Assembly (NCBI GenBank): GCA_002721705.1
Contig: PBLJ01000048.1
Coordinates: 1 to 64,000, forward strand
Length of the DNA stretch: 64,000 bases
Direction of reading: 5' to 3'
From: Opitutia bacterium
GTDB lineage: Bacteria; Verrucomicrobiota; Verrucomicrobiia; Opitutales; Seribacteraceae
Below are positions 37,196 to 46,160 of the stretch, in pieces. A program made the position numbers and the translations under genes. Position 1 is the first letter of the stretch. The number at the start of each line of letters is the position of its first letter. The notes beneath the pieces are model-generated. The model was not told the DNA's origin and searched no databases. It saw only the letters and a list, made by a program, of their open reading frames with translations.

Positions 37196-38539
37196 ATGTC
37201 CGAGCATCTTCCCGGTTTCCGCGACTTTTACCCTGACGATCTCGCTCGTCGCAATCACCTCTTCGCCATTTTGCGCGAGGTAGCGGTGCGTTTCGATTTC
37301 AGGGAATTCGACGCACCTGTTCTGGAACCCCTCGATCTCTACTTGGAAAAATCCGGTGAGGAAATCGCCACCCAGCTCTTTCATTTCACCGACCAAGGCG
37401 GGCGCGAGGTTGCCTTGCGACCTGAATTGACCCCTTCTCTCGCCCGCTTGGTGGCGGACAAGGCTGAATCACTCAAGAAGCCCATCAAGTGGTTTCACCT
37501 AGGTGAGCACTTTCGCTACGAACGTCCGCAAAAAGGCCGACTACGTTCCTTTTTTCAATTCAATGCAGACCTAATTGGTGAAGCAAGCCCTTCGGCGGAC
37601 GCCGAACTGATCGCTTTGCTCGTGTCCCTCCTCGAGGAATGCGGCCTCCATTCGGAGATTTTCCAAGTGCGACTGAGCGACCGGATCACTTGGAGCCTGT
37701 TTCTGGAGGACAGGAAAGTCCCGCAGGAAAAACGCAGCGATCTCCTCGACGTCATCGACAAAAGCTCTCGTCGCGATCCGGAAGCCACCCTCGAGGCCTT
37801 GGAAACCTTGCTACCCGGTGAAGGCAAGGCATTTCTGGACGCGGTCGACGAGCTCAAGTCCATCGACACCCTCGAAGGTATTACCGAGAGGTTGCATTCC
37901 TTTTCCCAGTCAGAGGAAGACGAAGCCGCTCGCCGAGCGGAAGATTGGAAGGTTTTGATCAATCGGCTGGAATCCTTGGGTTGCATCGATGCAATCACCA
38001 TCGATCTGGGGATCGTGAGAGGCTTGGCATACTATACCGGTTTTGTCTACGAAGCCTTCGAGACCAGCGGCGAAAGTCGGGCCTTGGCAGGAGGCGGTCG
38101 CTACGATCATCTCATATCCAAGCTCTCGGGAGGGTCTTCCGACCTGCCGGCGAGTGGATTCGCCTTGGGCGACGTCACCCTCGCGGACTGTCTCGAGGCA
38201 AACGGCCTGTTGCCGGAAATCGACGTTGGCCCGGACCTGTACCTGATAGCTGGTGGTCAAGACGAGCGAGTCGTCGCCTTGCAGGACAGTTCCCGGTTGC
38301 GAAAGGCGGGATACGCAGTGACCTATCCGCTGAGGGAGCAAGGATTCGGCAAGCAGTTTCGCGAAGCCGGCAAGTCCGGAGCGGTTTTTGCCTTGGTCTA
38401 TGGAGAAGAGGAACTTGCAGCCGGAAAAGTGAAGGTCAAGGATCTCACCAGCGGAGCTGAGAAATCGGTCGAGTCCGGCAGCCTGATCGAGGAATTGCTC
38501 GCCATCGAGGAGGCCGGCGGATTGGCCGTCGAATCCTGA
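37196..38539 (+). CDS. hisS: Histidine-tRNA ligase
   Basis: The product has 447 residues. Class II synthetase motifs are GFRDFYPDD, ALRPELTPSLARLVA, FRYERPQKGRLRSFFQFNADL with ADAEL, the histidine-binding loop GIVRGLAYYTGFVYEAF, and AGGGRYDHLISKLSGG. The C-terminal 100 residues form the HisRS anticodon-binding domain (DLYLIAGGQDE, FGKQFREAGKSGAVFALVYG). HisZ regulatory paralogues would lack the catalytic residues and the anticodon-binding domain. The usual RGLDYY is RGLAYY here, as in some other bacteria. It lies 28 bases after the HU gene. Confidence 0.92.
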   Translation: MSEHLPGFRDFYPDDLARRNHLFAILREVAVRFDFREFDAPVLEPLDLYLEKSGEEIATQLFHFTDQGGREVALRPELTPSLARLVADKAESLKKPIKWFHLGEHFRYERPQKGRLRSFFQFNADLIGEASPSADAELIALLVSLLEECGLHSEIFQVRLSDRITWSLFLEDRKVPQEKRSDLLDVIDKSSRRDPEATLEALETLLPGEGKAFLDAVDELKSIDTLEGITERLHSFSQSEEDEAARRAEDWKVLINRLESLGCIDAITIDLGIVRGLAYYTGFVYEAFETSGESRALAGGGRYDHLISKLSGGSSDLPASGFALGDVTLADCLEANGLLPEIDVGPDLYLIAGGQDERVVALQDSSRLRKAGYAVTYPLREQGFGKQFREAGKSGAVFALVYGEEELAAGKVKVKDLTSGAEKSVESGSLIEELLAIEEAGGLAVES

Positions 38540-38546
38540 TGCACCC

Positions 38547-39491
38547 GTGACGGCGAGCGAAAAGGCATCGGACAAACCGCAGACCGACTCGCCCGCTTCT
38601 GCCTCCCCCAAAGCTTCTCGTCGCCTTTGGTTAAAGGCCCTCATCGGGCTCGGAACCACCGGCATCGGCGCTTGGCTTTACATGCGATGCTTGGAACCGG
38701 GATGGTTGCGAGTCTCGCGCCACACCCTGCCAACGGACAAATTTCGATCCCGGGGCAAGCTGCGCTTTCTGCACCTATCCGATTTCCACGCATCCAGCGT
38801 GGTACCCTTCGAGTTGATCGAAAACGCCGTCGATCTGGGCCTGGCGGAAAAGCCCGACGCCATTTTCCTGACGGGAGACTTCATCACCACGACGCTGAGC
38901 GAGGAAGACTTTGAGCGTTTTGCGGAAATCCTCTCCAGGCTCAGTGCCCAAGCGCCGACCTTTGCGTGCATGGGCAACCATGACGGCGGGCTTTGGGCTG
39001 GCACTAGTTACGGGAACGGGTATCCCACGAGTAAGAAAGTCGAATCCTTGCTGAAGAAAGCAGGTATCGAAATACTAGTAAACCGAAGCGAAAAAATAGT
39101 GATCAAGGGGGAGGAAATGACCGTTGTCGGAATCGGAGACCTGTGGAACGATGACCATCGCCCTGCAAAAGCCCTCTCGCTCCGGAATGAAAAACCGCCG
39201 CATCTCGAACGCAACCCCATCCTTGTATTGTCCCATAACCCAGACTCGAAGGAATCACTGGCTGCCTATGACTGGGACCTCATGCTGTGTGGACACACCC
39301 ACGGGGGGCAATGTATCCTGCCTCTTTTCGGTACACCCTTTGCCCCAGTCGAGGATCATCGGTTCGTGGAAGGACTGCACGAATGGCAGGAACGGCTGAT
39401 ACACGTAACCCGAGGAGTTGGCAACCTGCATGGCATGCGATTCAATTGTCGTCCCGAAATCAGCTTGCTCGAAACCACCCCTTCGTCTTGA
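38547..39491 (+). CDS. Membrane-anchored metallophosphoesterase (YkuE/YaeI type)
   Basis: The product has 314 residues from GTG 38547, seven bases after hisS. One N-terminal membrane helix (LWLKALIGLGTTGIGAWLYM) is followed by the calcineurin-like domain. Its metal motifs are LRFLHLSDFHAS, IFLTGDFIT, FACMGNHDGG, VLSHNPD and LMLCGHTHGGQ. YkuE/YaeI-like enzymes act on lipid-linked or UDP-diacylglucosamine-like phosphodiesters at the membrane. The substrate here is not known. Confidence 0.9.
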   Translation: MTASEKASDKPQTDSPASASPKASRRLWLKALIGLGTTGIGAWLYMRCLEPGWLRVSRHTLPTDKFRSRGKLRFLHLSDFHASSVVPFELIENAVDLGLAEKPDAIFLTGDFITTTLSEEDFERFAEILSRLSAQAPTFACMGNHDGGLWAGTSYGNGYPTSKKVESLLKKAGIEILVNRSEKIVIKGEEMTVVGIGDLWNDDHRPAKALSLRNEKPPHLERNPILVLSHNPDSKESLAAYDWDLMLCGHTHGGQCILPLFGTPFAPVEDHRFVEGLHEWQERLIHVTRGVGNLHGMRFNCRPEISLLETTPSS

Positions 39492-39525
39492 AACCGTCCC
39501 TCCAGAGAATGGTGTCCGCAAAAGC

Positions 39526-40215
39526 ATGAATTTCCATTTCCTTGGCCAGGACTTGGCTTTTCCCGATCCGCATCTAGCCGATGAAGACGGTTTGCTTGCC
39601 ATTGGCGGAGACTTGAGCGTGGGGCGTCTCCAAGCCGCGTATTCGCAAGGTATCTTCCCTTGGTATTCCGAGGACGACCCGATCCTTTGGTTTTCCCCGG
39701 ATCCCAGGATGACGCTATTTCCTCATGCCCTAAAGGTCAGCAAGAGCATGGAAAGGACCAGGCGCTCCGGGAAATTTGAGATTCGGTTCAACAGCGCTTT
39801 CGAAGCGGTGATGCGTCGCTGCTCCTCGATCAAGAGAAAAGGGCAAGAAGGCACTTGGATCACGACGGACATGATCGCGGCCTATGGCCAGTTGCACCGC
39901 ATCGGGCAAGCCCACTCCGTGGAAACGTTTCTCGATGACAAGTTGGTAGGCGGACTATACGGTGTCTCGCTGGGCAGGGTGTTTTTCGGGGAATCGATGT
40001 TTCACGAGGTCTCCGATGCCTCGAAAATGGCTCTCTGGGCCTTGTGCGATCAATTATGCAAGTGGGACTTCGAGCTCATCGATTGCCAAATGTCCACCCC
40101 TCACTTGAAAAGCTTGGGAGCCGTTGAGATGGCAAGGGACGATTTCATCGAAAAGGTGAAAGTGGGGACGCAACGAAAAGCGCCTGACGGCGATTGGGGC
40201 TTGGTCGAATCCTGA
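39526..40215 (+). CDS. aat: Leucyl/phenylalanyl-tRNA-protein transferase
   Basis: The start is ATG 39526 (MNFHFLGQDLAFPDP), giving 229 residues, a normal length. Motifs are ADEDGLLAIGGDLSVGRLQ, AYSQGIFPWYSEDDPILWFSPDPR, FESMFHEVSDASKMA and the ending FELIDCQMSTPHLKSLGA. It adds Leu or Phe from charged tRNA to proteins with N-terminal Arg or Lys and so makes them ClpAP substrates. It is a cytoplasmic N-degron enzyme. It begins 34 bases after the metallophosphoesterase. Confidence 0.96.
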   Translation: MNFHFLGQDLAFPDPHLADEDGLLAIGGDLSVGRLQAAYSQGIFPWYSEDDPILWFSPDPRMTLFPHALKVSKSMERTRRSGKFEIRFNSAFEAVMRRCSSIKRKGQEGTWITTDMIAAYGQLHRIGQAHSVETFLDDKLVGGLYGVSLGRVFFGESMFHEVSDASKMALWALCDQLCKWDFELIDCQMSTPHLKSLGAVEMARDDFIEKVKVGTQRKAPDGDWGLVES

Positions 40216-40223
40216 AAGCCTCC

Positions 40224-41534
40224 TCAGCGACTTTGCAGCCAACGGAGCCATATGGGCTGGATGGTGGCGAGGTCCGCCCCGAATTGAGCCTTGGAAACGG
40301 AGGAAAAGTTCGTCGACCCTTGCTTGGCCATGGCTCGCATGGCTGGCAAAAGACGAGCCTTCCTCGTCGGGTGCGCCATGATCCAGTCGATGAAGAGAGC
40401 AGCTTGGGCGTATTGCGCGACGTCAATGGGCTTGCCGTTCAACAACTGCCCTAGAGGAACGAGGCTCCGCTCGGCGATCAATCTCTTGGCTAAAGGTCCG
40501 AGGTCCTGCTTGCCGCAACGCAATTGGTAGTAGGTGGCAAGTCCTTCCTGCAACCAATCCCCCTCGCTGGCGAGGCCTACGGCGTGAGTCATCAAGGCAT
40601 GACAACTCTCGTGAGCGAAGACGGGACGAATGGAACCCTGCCTTGGGTCGAAAAAAGAACCGGAAATACCGAGCATGGAGTAGCCGTCTGACTCAGGCCG
40701 AGGCCCGGTCGAATTGAAAGCCTCCGCCAATTGACCCCAAAACTCCCGGTAACGCGCCTCTTTCGAAAAAATCAGGAGAACGGGCGGACGCGGTGGAGAC
40801 CGAAGCCCGGGAAAGTCGGCCATCAACAACGACTTCATATGGTCGAGAGCCTCGAAAGTCAGGGTCGGTTTCAGCCTGGGTTCGTCCGTGATGATCATGA
40901 AGTGCTTCCCACGGTGAATTCTCGCCTTGCTTCCAAAGGCCATTCTCCCGATTTCCTTGGGCAAAAGCTCCGCAGGAAAGTCTCCGTAGGGAGCGTCCAC
41001 CAACTCGATCATGTCGACATTCAAGCGACCTGCGTTGCGAAACATAAAAGCGAGCTGCCGAGTCTCCTCCCATTTCACGTGGGAAGAGGGGCTGTGACGA
41101 AAAAACCTCGTGGGCAACTCGATCGTGCGCCAACCAGGGCCGTCGATGGTAACCTTTCGCCAACGCCATGCCCTTCTCTCGGTGGAGTAGACCTGAAACT
41201 CGAAAACCAAGGGATTGGCCGCCGTCGCATTGGGCGCCTCCGCCCGAAACTTAACCGCAGTGGCCGCATGAAACCGACGACGACGGAAATTCGGCTGCGT
41301 GGCAAAGTAGCCTCCAGCCACTGCGTCCACCTGCAGGATATTGTCATCCACACCCTCGTGCTTCACGGTTACGGGAACCAAGACTCTCTCCAGTCGCATT
41401 CCCTCGCTGGCCATCCAACTGTCCCCCAGCTTGCCTGGTTGCTCGAAATTCTCGACCATCTTGGCCTCGACGCCGAACTTGCAGAAAAAGAGCCCAAAAA
41501 AGAGCCACACCACGTTCGCGACACTAGGTTTCAT
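40224..41534 (-). CDS. Secreted HExxH peptidase-like (gluzincin) protein
   Basis: The start is set at ATG 41534 (436 residues); the frame is open to 41639 but lacks a good start there. The signal peptide is SVANVVWLFFGLFFCKFGVEA. Residues from about 30 to 190 form a beta-rich, galactose-binding-like domain (KLGDSWMASEGMRLERVLV, WRWRKVTIDGPGWRTIELP). The C-terminal part has the zinc motif FAHESCHALM (HExxH) and the later EGLATYYQ, the Glu that completes the gluzincin site in peptidase MA-like proteins. The protein is probably a periplasmic or surface metallopeptidase with unknown substrate. It converges with aat. Confidence 0.75.
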   Translation of the reverse strand: MKPSVANVVWLFFGLFFCKFGVEAKMVENFEQPGKLGDSWMASEGMRLERVLVPVTVKHEGVDDNILQVDAVAGGYFATQPNFRRRRFHAATAVKFRAEAPNATAANPLVFEFQVYSTERRAWRWRKVTIDGPGWRTIELPTRFFRHSPSSHVKWEETRQLAFMFRNAGRLNVDMIELVDAPYGDFPAELLPKEIGRMAFGSKARIHRGKHFMIITDEPRLKPTLTFEALDHMKSLLMADFPGLRSPPRPPVLLIFSKEARYREFWGQLAEAFNSTGPRPESDGYSMLGISGSFFDPRQGSIRPVFAHESCHALMTHAVGLASEGDWLQEGLATYYQLRCGKQDLGPLAKRLIAERSLVPLGQLLNGKPIDVAQYAQAALFIDWIMAHPTRKARLLPAMRAMAKQGSTNFSSVSKAQFGADLATIQPIWLRWLQSR

Positions 41535-41635
41535 CTCTTTCCATGGTATCTCTTTTGCTGCCGAGTCAAAGGAAAACCGGCACTCTCGAGGGATGGACTT
41601 CTCCTCGGAGGAGGCGAAGCTCATACAAACTCGCG

Positions 41636-41899
41636 TCAAGGCTCCTCGGGAGATTGTTTCCCTTGCAGCTTGGCCATCTCGTCGAGGAGAGAATCGCGAA
41701 ACTCCTCCCCTAAGCCCTCGCGCTTCGCCATCTCGACGTAAAACGGGACGTAGTCTTCCTTGGCCAACGCCTTTCGAGCAATGTTGTAAAAAGGCTCGCC
41801 CTTGGCAGCGACGTAAATCCTTTCGCCGAAGGAGAAGGTGATTCCCTCGTCTGTCTCGAAGACGGCAAGTTTGCGATCTGTCATGAAGAAGGCTTTCAT
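41636..41899 (-). CDS. Small hypothetical protein
   Basis: From ATG 41899 the product has 87 residues. This start has GGAAGG eight bases upstream; the frame stays open to 41974, which would add 25 residues. Features: KLAVFETDEGITFSFGERIYVAAKGEPFYNIARKA..., then VEMAKREGLGEEFRDSLLDEM. It is a soluble alpha/beta protein with no recognised family. It lies just upstream of the HExxH gene on the same strand and is divergent from the rhomboid gene. Confidence 0.55.
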   Translation of the reverse strand: MKAFFMTDRKLAVFETDEGITFSFGERIYVAAKGEPFYNIARKALAKEDYVPFYVEMAKREGLGEEFRDSLLDEMAKLQGKQSPEEP

Positions 41900-42000
41900 T
41901 ATGGAAGCCTTCCGCCAGCGGGCAAGCTTCGGGTAGCGGTCAATTGGTTTTGCCATCGAGGCGAGGATTGTCATGCTTCGGTAGCCAGACGCCGAGAACC

Positions 42001-42735
42001 ATGTTTTTTCCTTTCAAGGACGATAATCCCACGCGAAGCTTCCCGCTGATCACTTGGATTCTCATCGGGGCGAACGTCTTTGTGTTCTTCCAGTGGCAAT
42101 TTTCTCTCAGCCCGGAAGGTTGGGGAACTTATTTGCAGAGCTTCGGCTTCGTGCCGAAAACCTTTTTCGAGCAGGCTCCCGAAGCCTTCACGAAAGGAGA
42201 TTTCTCCGTCGTGTCTCCGATTTACACCTCCATGTTCAGCCATGGGAGCATTTTGCATCTCTTCGGCAACATGCTCTTTCTTTACCTATACGGCGACAAC
42301 GTGGAGGATGCCATGGGAAAGGTACGCTTCACCTTGTTCTACCTGACCTGCGGGACCATCGCCGCCCTTGCCCAAGCTTACGTAGCTCCGGGTTCGCCAG
42401 TCCCCATGGTGGGTGCATCGGGTGCGATCTCCGGAGTTATTGCAGGATATCTCCTCCTTTATCCACGCGCCAACGTGAGGGTCTTTTACTGGTTTTTCAT
42501 TTTCATCGGCGTTTGGTTGGTGCCGGCATGGGTAGTTCTGGGATTATGGGTAATCGAGCAAATGATCGCCTTGCCCGCATCCATGAAAGCAGCTGGAGGC
42601 GTGGCGGTAATGGCTCATTTAGGCGGGTTTGCCTCCGGTCTGCTTTTGACCCCCTTGTGCAAGCAAGCCCACGTTCCGCTCTTCCAAAAACCACGCACGC
42701 GAGCTTTTTCTCGCAAAGGACGGCGGATTCGCTAG
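42001..42735 (+). CDS. Rhomboid-family intramembrane serine protease
   Basis: The product has 244 residues with about six membrane helices. FSHGSILHLFGNMLFLYLYG is the conserved His/Asn helix, MVGASGAISGVIAGYLLLYP contains the catalytic serine (GxSG), and MAHLGGFASGLLL contains the catalytic histidine. It cleaves membrane proteins within the bilayer. The C-terminal tail is basic (RTRAFSRKGRRIR). Natural substrates are unknown. Confidence 0.92.
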   Translation: MFFPFKDDNPTRSFPLITWILIGANVFVFFQWQFSLSPEGWGTYLQSFGFVPKTFFEQAPEAFTKGDFSVVSPIYTSMFSHGSILHLFGNMLFLYLYGDNVEDAMGKVRFTLFYLTCGTIAALAQAYVAPGSPVPMVGASGAISGVIAGYLLLYPRANVRVFYWFFIFIGVWLVPAWVVLGLWVIEQMIALPASMKAAGGVAVMAHLGGFASGLLLTPLCKQAHVPLFQKPRTRAFSRKGRRIR

Positions 42736-42765
42736 CCTCGCTAGGCTTTTGGCACATTCATCGAA

Positions 42766-45510
42766 GTGACGGATTCAAAGGACATACCGAAAGCTTACGA
42801 CCCAAGCGAGGTCGAGGATCGCTGGTACGCAAAGTGGGAAGAGGATGATTGCTTCGCAGGCAAACCATCCGAAGGAAAGCCAACCTACTCCATCGTCATT
42901 CCTCCCCCCAACGTGACCGGCGTGTTGACGATGGGCCACGTTCTCAACAACACCATCCAAGATATTCTTTCTCGTCGAGCCCGCCAGAAAGGCGCTGCCG
43001 TGATGTGGTTGCCCGGCACCGACCATGCGGGTATAGCCACCCAAACCAAAGTGGAACGCGCCTTGCGCGAAGAAGGATTGTCGCGCCACGACCTGGGTCG
43101 CGAAAAGTTTCTCGAGCGGGCCGTCGAATGGCGAGACAAGCACGGCGGCATCATCTTGAACCAATTGCGCAAGCTGGGCAGTTCATGTGACTGGGAGCGG
43201 ACCGTTCACACACTCGACGAGGACTATTCCAAAGCCGTCCTCACGGCCTTCGTCAAATTGCACGAAGGAGGCTACGTGTACCGAGGCAAACGCATGGTGA
43301 ACTGGTGCCCGGTCAGCTTGACGGCCCTGTCGGACGAAGAGGTCATCATGAAGCCTCAAGAGAGCAAACTCTACAAGGTGCGCTACGAGATCGTCGAGGA
43401 ACCGGGACGCTACGTCGAGGTTTCCACCACCCGCCCCGAGACCATCATGGGCGACGTCGCCATCGCCATGCACCCCGAGGACGAAAGATGGCCTCAGCTG
43501 CAAGGGAAGCACGTGCGCCGTCCGCTCAATCCCGCCGAGATACCACTCATCACGGACCGGGCCATAGAAAAGGATTTCGGAACCGGCATGCTCAAGGTCA
43601 CACCGGCTCACGACGCCCTCGACTTCGAGATCGGGGAACGACATGACCTTCCTTTCATCGACGTCCTCAACCCCGACGGCACCTTGAACGAGTTGGCCGG
43701 CGAACCTTTCGTCGGAATGGATCGCTTCGAGGCCCGCAAGGCCTGCGTAAAACAACTCGACGAACAAGGGGATTTGGTGGACGAGGAGCGCCACGAGAAC
43801 AACGTCGGCTATTCCGAAAGAGCCGACGTACCCATAGAGCCCAGGTTGTCCGAGCAATGGTTTCTTCGCTATCCCCGGGTCGAGGAAGCCAAGCGGGCGG
43901 TTGCGGAAGGCTACGTCCGCTACTTCCCCGAGCGATGGAACAAAACCTATCTTCACTGGCTCGAAAACATAAAGGATTGGTGCATTTCCAGACAACTCTG
44001 GTGGGGCCACCGCATACCTGTGTGGTACAGGAAAGGGGCCGATCGCTCCGATCCCGCAAACCTGCTCGTATCGGTGGACGGCCCGAGCGATCCGGATAAC
44101 TGGGAACAAGACGAGGACGTACTCGACACCTGGGCCTCGTCATGGCTTTGGCCCTTCGCCACCATGGGATGGCCCGACGAAAAGGCCATGCAGGAACAAA
44201 ACCTAGCCGCCTTCTATCCCACCTCCGCGCTCGTCACGGGTCCCGACATTATCTTTTTCTGGGTCGCTCGCATGATCATGGCGGGCCTTGAGTTCATGGG
44301 CGAAACCGTGGACGAGGACGAGACCCTCTCCGACGAGGAAATCAAGCGTCGCATTCCTTTCCACGACGTTTACTTCACAGGCATCATTCGAGACGGCAAA
44401 GGACGTAAGATGTCCAAATCCCTGGGCAACTCTCCGGAACCCCTCGACCTCATTGCCAAATACGGCGCGGACGGGCTTCGTCACGGCATCATGAGCATCG
44501 CTCCGAAAGGGCAGGATATTCGCTTCGCCGAGGAACGCGTGGAACAGGGGCGCAACTTCTGCAACAAGCTTTGGAACGTCTCTCGTTTCCGTCGCATGTC
44601 GGGCGAGGCTCGCGACAACACCTCGCTCGAAGCCATTCTCGGACGCCTCGACCCAGACCAACTCGACGTCGAGGACCACGCCATTCTGGGCCGTCTGGCC
44701 GAAACCCTCGACCAAGTCGAGCGTAGCCTCGAGGAATACGAGTTTAACAACGCTCTCCATGAAATCTACCGATTCTTTTGGTCTGACTTCTGCGACTGGT
44801 ACGTCGAGGTATCCAAGGCAAAGCTGCGAGACGACGCCCTGCGCGAAACCTGTCTCGCGGCGCAAGATCTTTGCCTGAGGCAAACCCTTCTCCTGCTGCA
44901 TCCCGTCACCCCCTTCATCACGGAGGAACTATGGCAGCGCCTCGGCTACGCCCAAGAAGATCAATCCATCCAGTACGTGGACCCCGGCGAAGGCAAAGAC
45001 CTCGTGGATGCTCTGGCCCAAAAAGGCATAACCTTGGAAAGCGCATCGAAAAGCGAAGTTGCCGCCGTCCGCGACCTCGTGACCGCGTTGCGGGCGCTCA
45101 AGGCCGAACGGGGCCTTGCAACCAACAAGGAAGTCGCCTTCCACTACGTCTCGACGAATGACAAGGCCGCCGTACTGGAAAAACACAAGGAGAAGATTCT
45201 GCTCTTCGTGGGAGGGATCACTTTCGACCGTCTGGAAGAGGCTCCCTCAGGCGCCCCCAGCGTAGTGACCGACTTGGGAACCACTTTTCTAGACCTTGCC
45301 TCGGGGATCGACTTGGAAGCGGAGCAAGCCCGCCTCGAAAAGGAAATCGCAAAACTGGAGAAAATCGTGGCCTCGACAGAAGCCCGGTTGGCCAACGAAA
45401 GCTTTACCGCCAAGGCGCCGCCCGAAGTCATCGAGGGAGCTCGCCGCCAACTCGCGGACTCCCAAGGAAAACTCGAGGAAACGCGAAAAGCGTTGGTGGC
45501 GCTGGCTTAA
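42766..45510 (+). CDS. valS: Valine-tRNA ligase
   Basis: The product has 914 residues from GTG 42766 (MTDSKDIPKAYDPSEVEDRW). It is a class I synthetase: PPPNVTGVLTMGHVLNN holds the HIGH-like motif, PGTDHAGIATQ follows, and the KMSKS signature GRKMSKSLGNSPEPLD is at about residue 547. The CP1 editing domain lies at about 190-360 (EVSTTRPETIMGD, HDALDFEIGERHDLP). The anticodon-binding domain and the C-terminal ValRS coiled-coil arm (EQARLEKEIAKLEKIVAS) complete it. It converges with the DUF721 gene. Confidence 0.97.
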   Translation: MTDSKDIPKAYDPSEVEDRWYAKWEEDDCFAGKPSEGKPTYSIVIPPPNVTGVLTMGHVLNNTIQDILSRRARQKGAAVMWLPGTDHAGIATQTKVERALREEGLSRHDLGREKFLERAVEWRDKHGGIILNQLRKLGSSCDWERTVHTLDEDYSKAVLTAFVKLHEGGYVYRGKRMVNWCPVSLTALSDEEVIMKPQESKLYKVRYEIVEEPGRYVEVSTTRPETIMGDVAIAMHPEDERWPQLQGKHVRRPLNPAEIPLITDRAIEKDFGTGMLKVTPAHDALDFEIGERHDLPFIDVLNPDGTLNELAGEPFVGMDRFEARKACVKQLDEQGDLVDEERHENNVGYSERADVPIEPRLSEQWFLRYPRVEEAKRAVAEGYVRYFPERWNKTYLHWLENIKDWCISRQLWWGHRIPVWYRKGADRSDPANLLVSVDGPSDPDNWEQDEDVLDTWASSWLWPFATMGWPDEKAMQEQNLAAFYPTSALVTGPDIIFFWVARMIMAGLEFMGETVDEDETLSDEEIKRRIPFHDVYFTGIIRDGKGRKMSKSLGNSPEPLDLIAKYGADGLRHGIMSIAPKGQDIRFAEERVEQGRNFCNKLWNVSRFRRMSGEARDNTSLEAILGRLDPDQLDVEDHAILGRLAETLDQVERSLEEYEFNNALHEIYRFFWSDFCDWYVEVSKAKLRDDALRETCLAAQDLCLRQTLLLLHPVTPFITEELWQRLGYAQEDQSIQYVDPGEGKDLVDALAQKGITLESASKSEVAAVRDLVTALRALKAERGLATNKEVAFHYVSTNDKAAVLEKHKEKILLFVGGITFDRLEEAPSGAPSVVTDLGTTFLDLASGIDLEAEQARLEKEIAKLEKIVASTEARLANESFTAKAPPEVIEGARRQLADSQGKLEETRKALVALA

Positions 45511-45520
45511 CCGGGAAAGC

Positions 45521-45889
45521 TCAGGAAGTCACGAAGGTGACCGCCTTGACCACCCGGCAATCGGGAAGCTTTCGCACCGCAGCGAGAATATCCTGCTTCC
45601 GAAACGCCATTTCCTGGCGTGCGGTCGACCCCATGACTTGAATGACGAGCTTGCCGTCGTGGGTAATCCGTCGAGGTCCACAACGATCGGCAAAGGCTTC
45701 GCCCACGATTTCTCGCCAATGCTCGACGATTCTTTGCTCCGGACGAGGCCCTTCGAGAGAATACTTCCTGACCACCGCGGCCAAGGTATCGCCCAAGCTC
45801 TTGGCATCGCGCCCAACGGGCTTGGCCTCGCTCTCCGGCAAGGAACGAAAAGCGCTAAGCAATTTTTGAACTTGTCGGTCGTGCTTCAT
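45521..45889 (-). CDS. DUF721 (DciA-like) protein
   Basis: The product has 122 residues. It matches the DUF721 pattern: LGDTLAAVVRKYSLEGP, IVEHWREIVGEAFADRC, GPRRITHDGKLVIQVMGSTARQEM (strand-rich KH-like core), then RKQDILAAVRKL. DciA proteins of this family load or recruit the replicative helicase DnaB in bacteria without DnaC. That role is likely here but not shown by the sequence alone. Its stop lies ten bases from the valS stop. Confidence 0.82.
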   Translation of the reverse strand: MKHDRQVQKLLSAFRSLPESEAKPVGRDAKSLGDTLAAVVRKYSLEGPRPEQRIVEHWREIVGEAFADRCGPRRITHDGKLVIQVMGSTARQEMAFRKQDILAAVRKLPDCRVVKAVTFVTS

Positions 45890-45997
45890 CCTCGTCCTGA
45901 AAAGAGAGCAATGCGCGCCTGAAATGAAATTTCAATAGAAAGCGAGATTGACCGCTCCACCTGCCTGCGTTAGGAGAATTTGCTTTCATTTCTTGAA

Positions 45998-46073
45998 GGC
46001 GAGATAGCTCAGTTGGTAGAGCACGCGACTGAAAATCGCGGTGTCCCCGGTTCGATCCCGGGTCTCGCCACCA
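45998..46073 (+). tRNA. tRNA-Phe (anticodon GAA)
   Basis: The complete cloverleaf is visible. The acceptor GGCGAGA pairs with TCTCGCC (46063-46069), the D arm is GCTCAGTTGGTAGAGC, and the anticodon stem CGCGA/TCGCG encloses CTGAAAA with GAA at 46031-46033. The T arm is CCCCGGTTCGATCCCGGG. The discriminator A and an encoded CCA (46071-46073) follow. Confidence 0.98.
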
Positions 46074-46160
46074 TTTCCCATCCTTCTCCAAGTTGTCTAA
46101 ACGAGATTCACCGGTGGGGATTGTTCGACAGATTGAACGGGTTTGTCTTTAGTTGCAGAC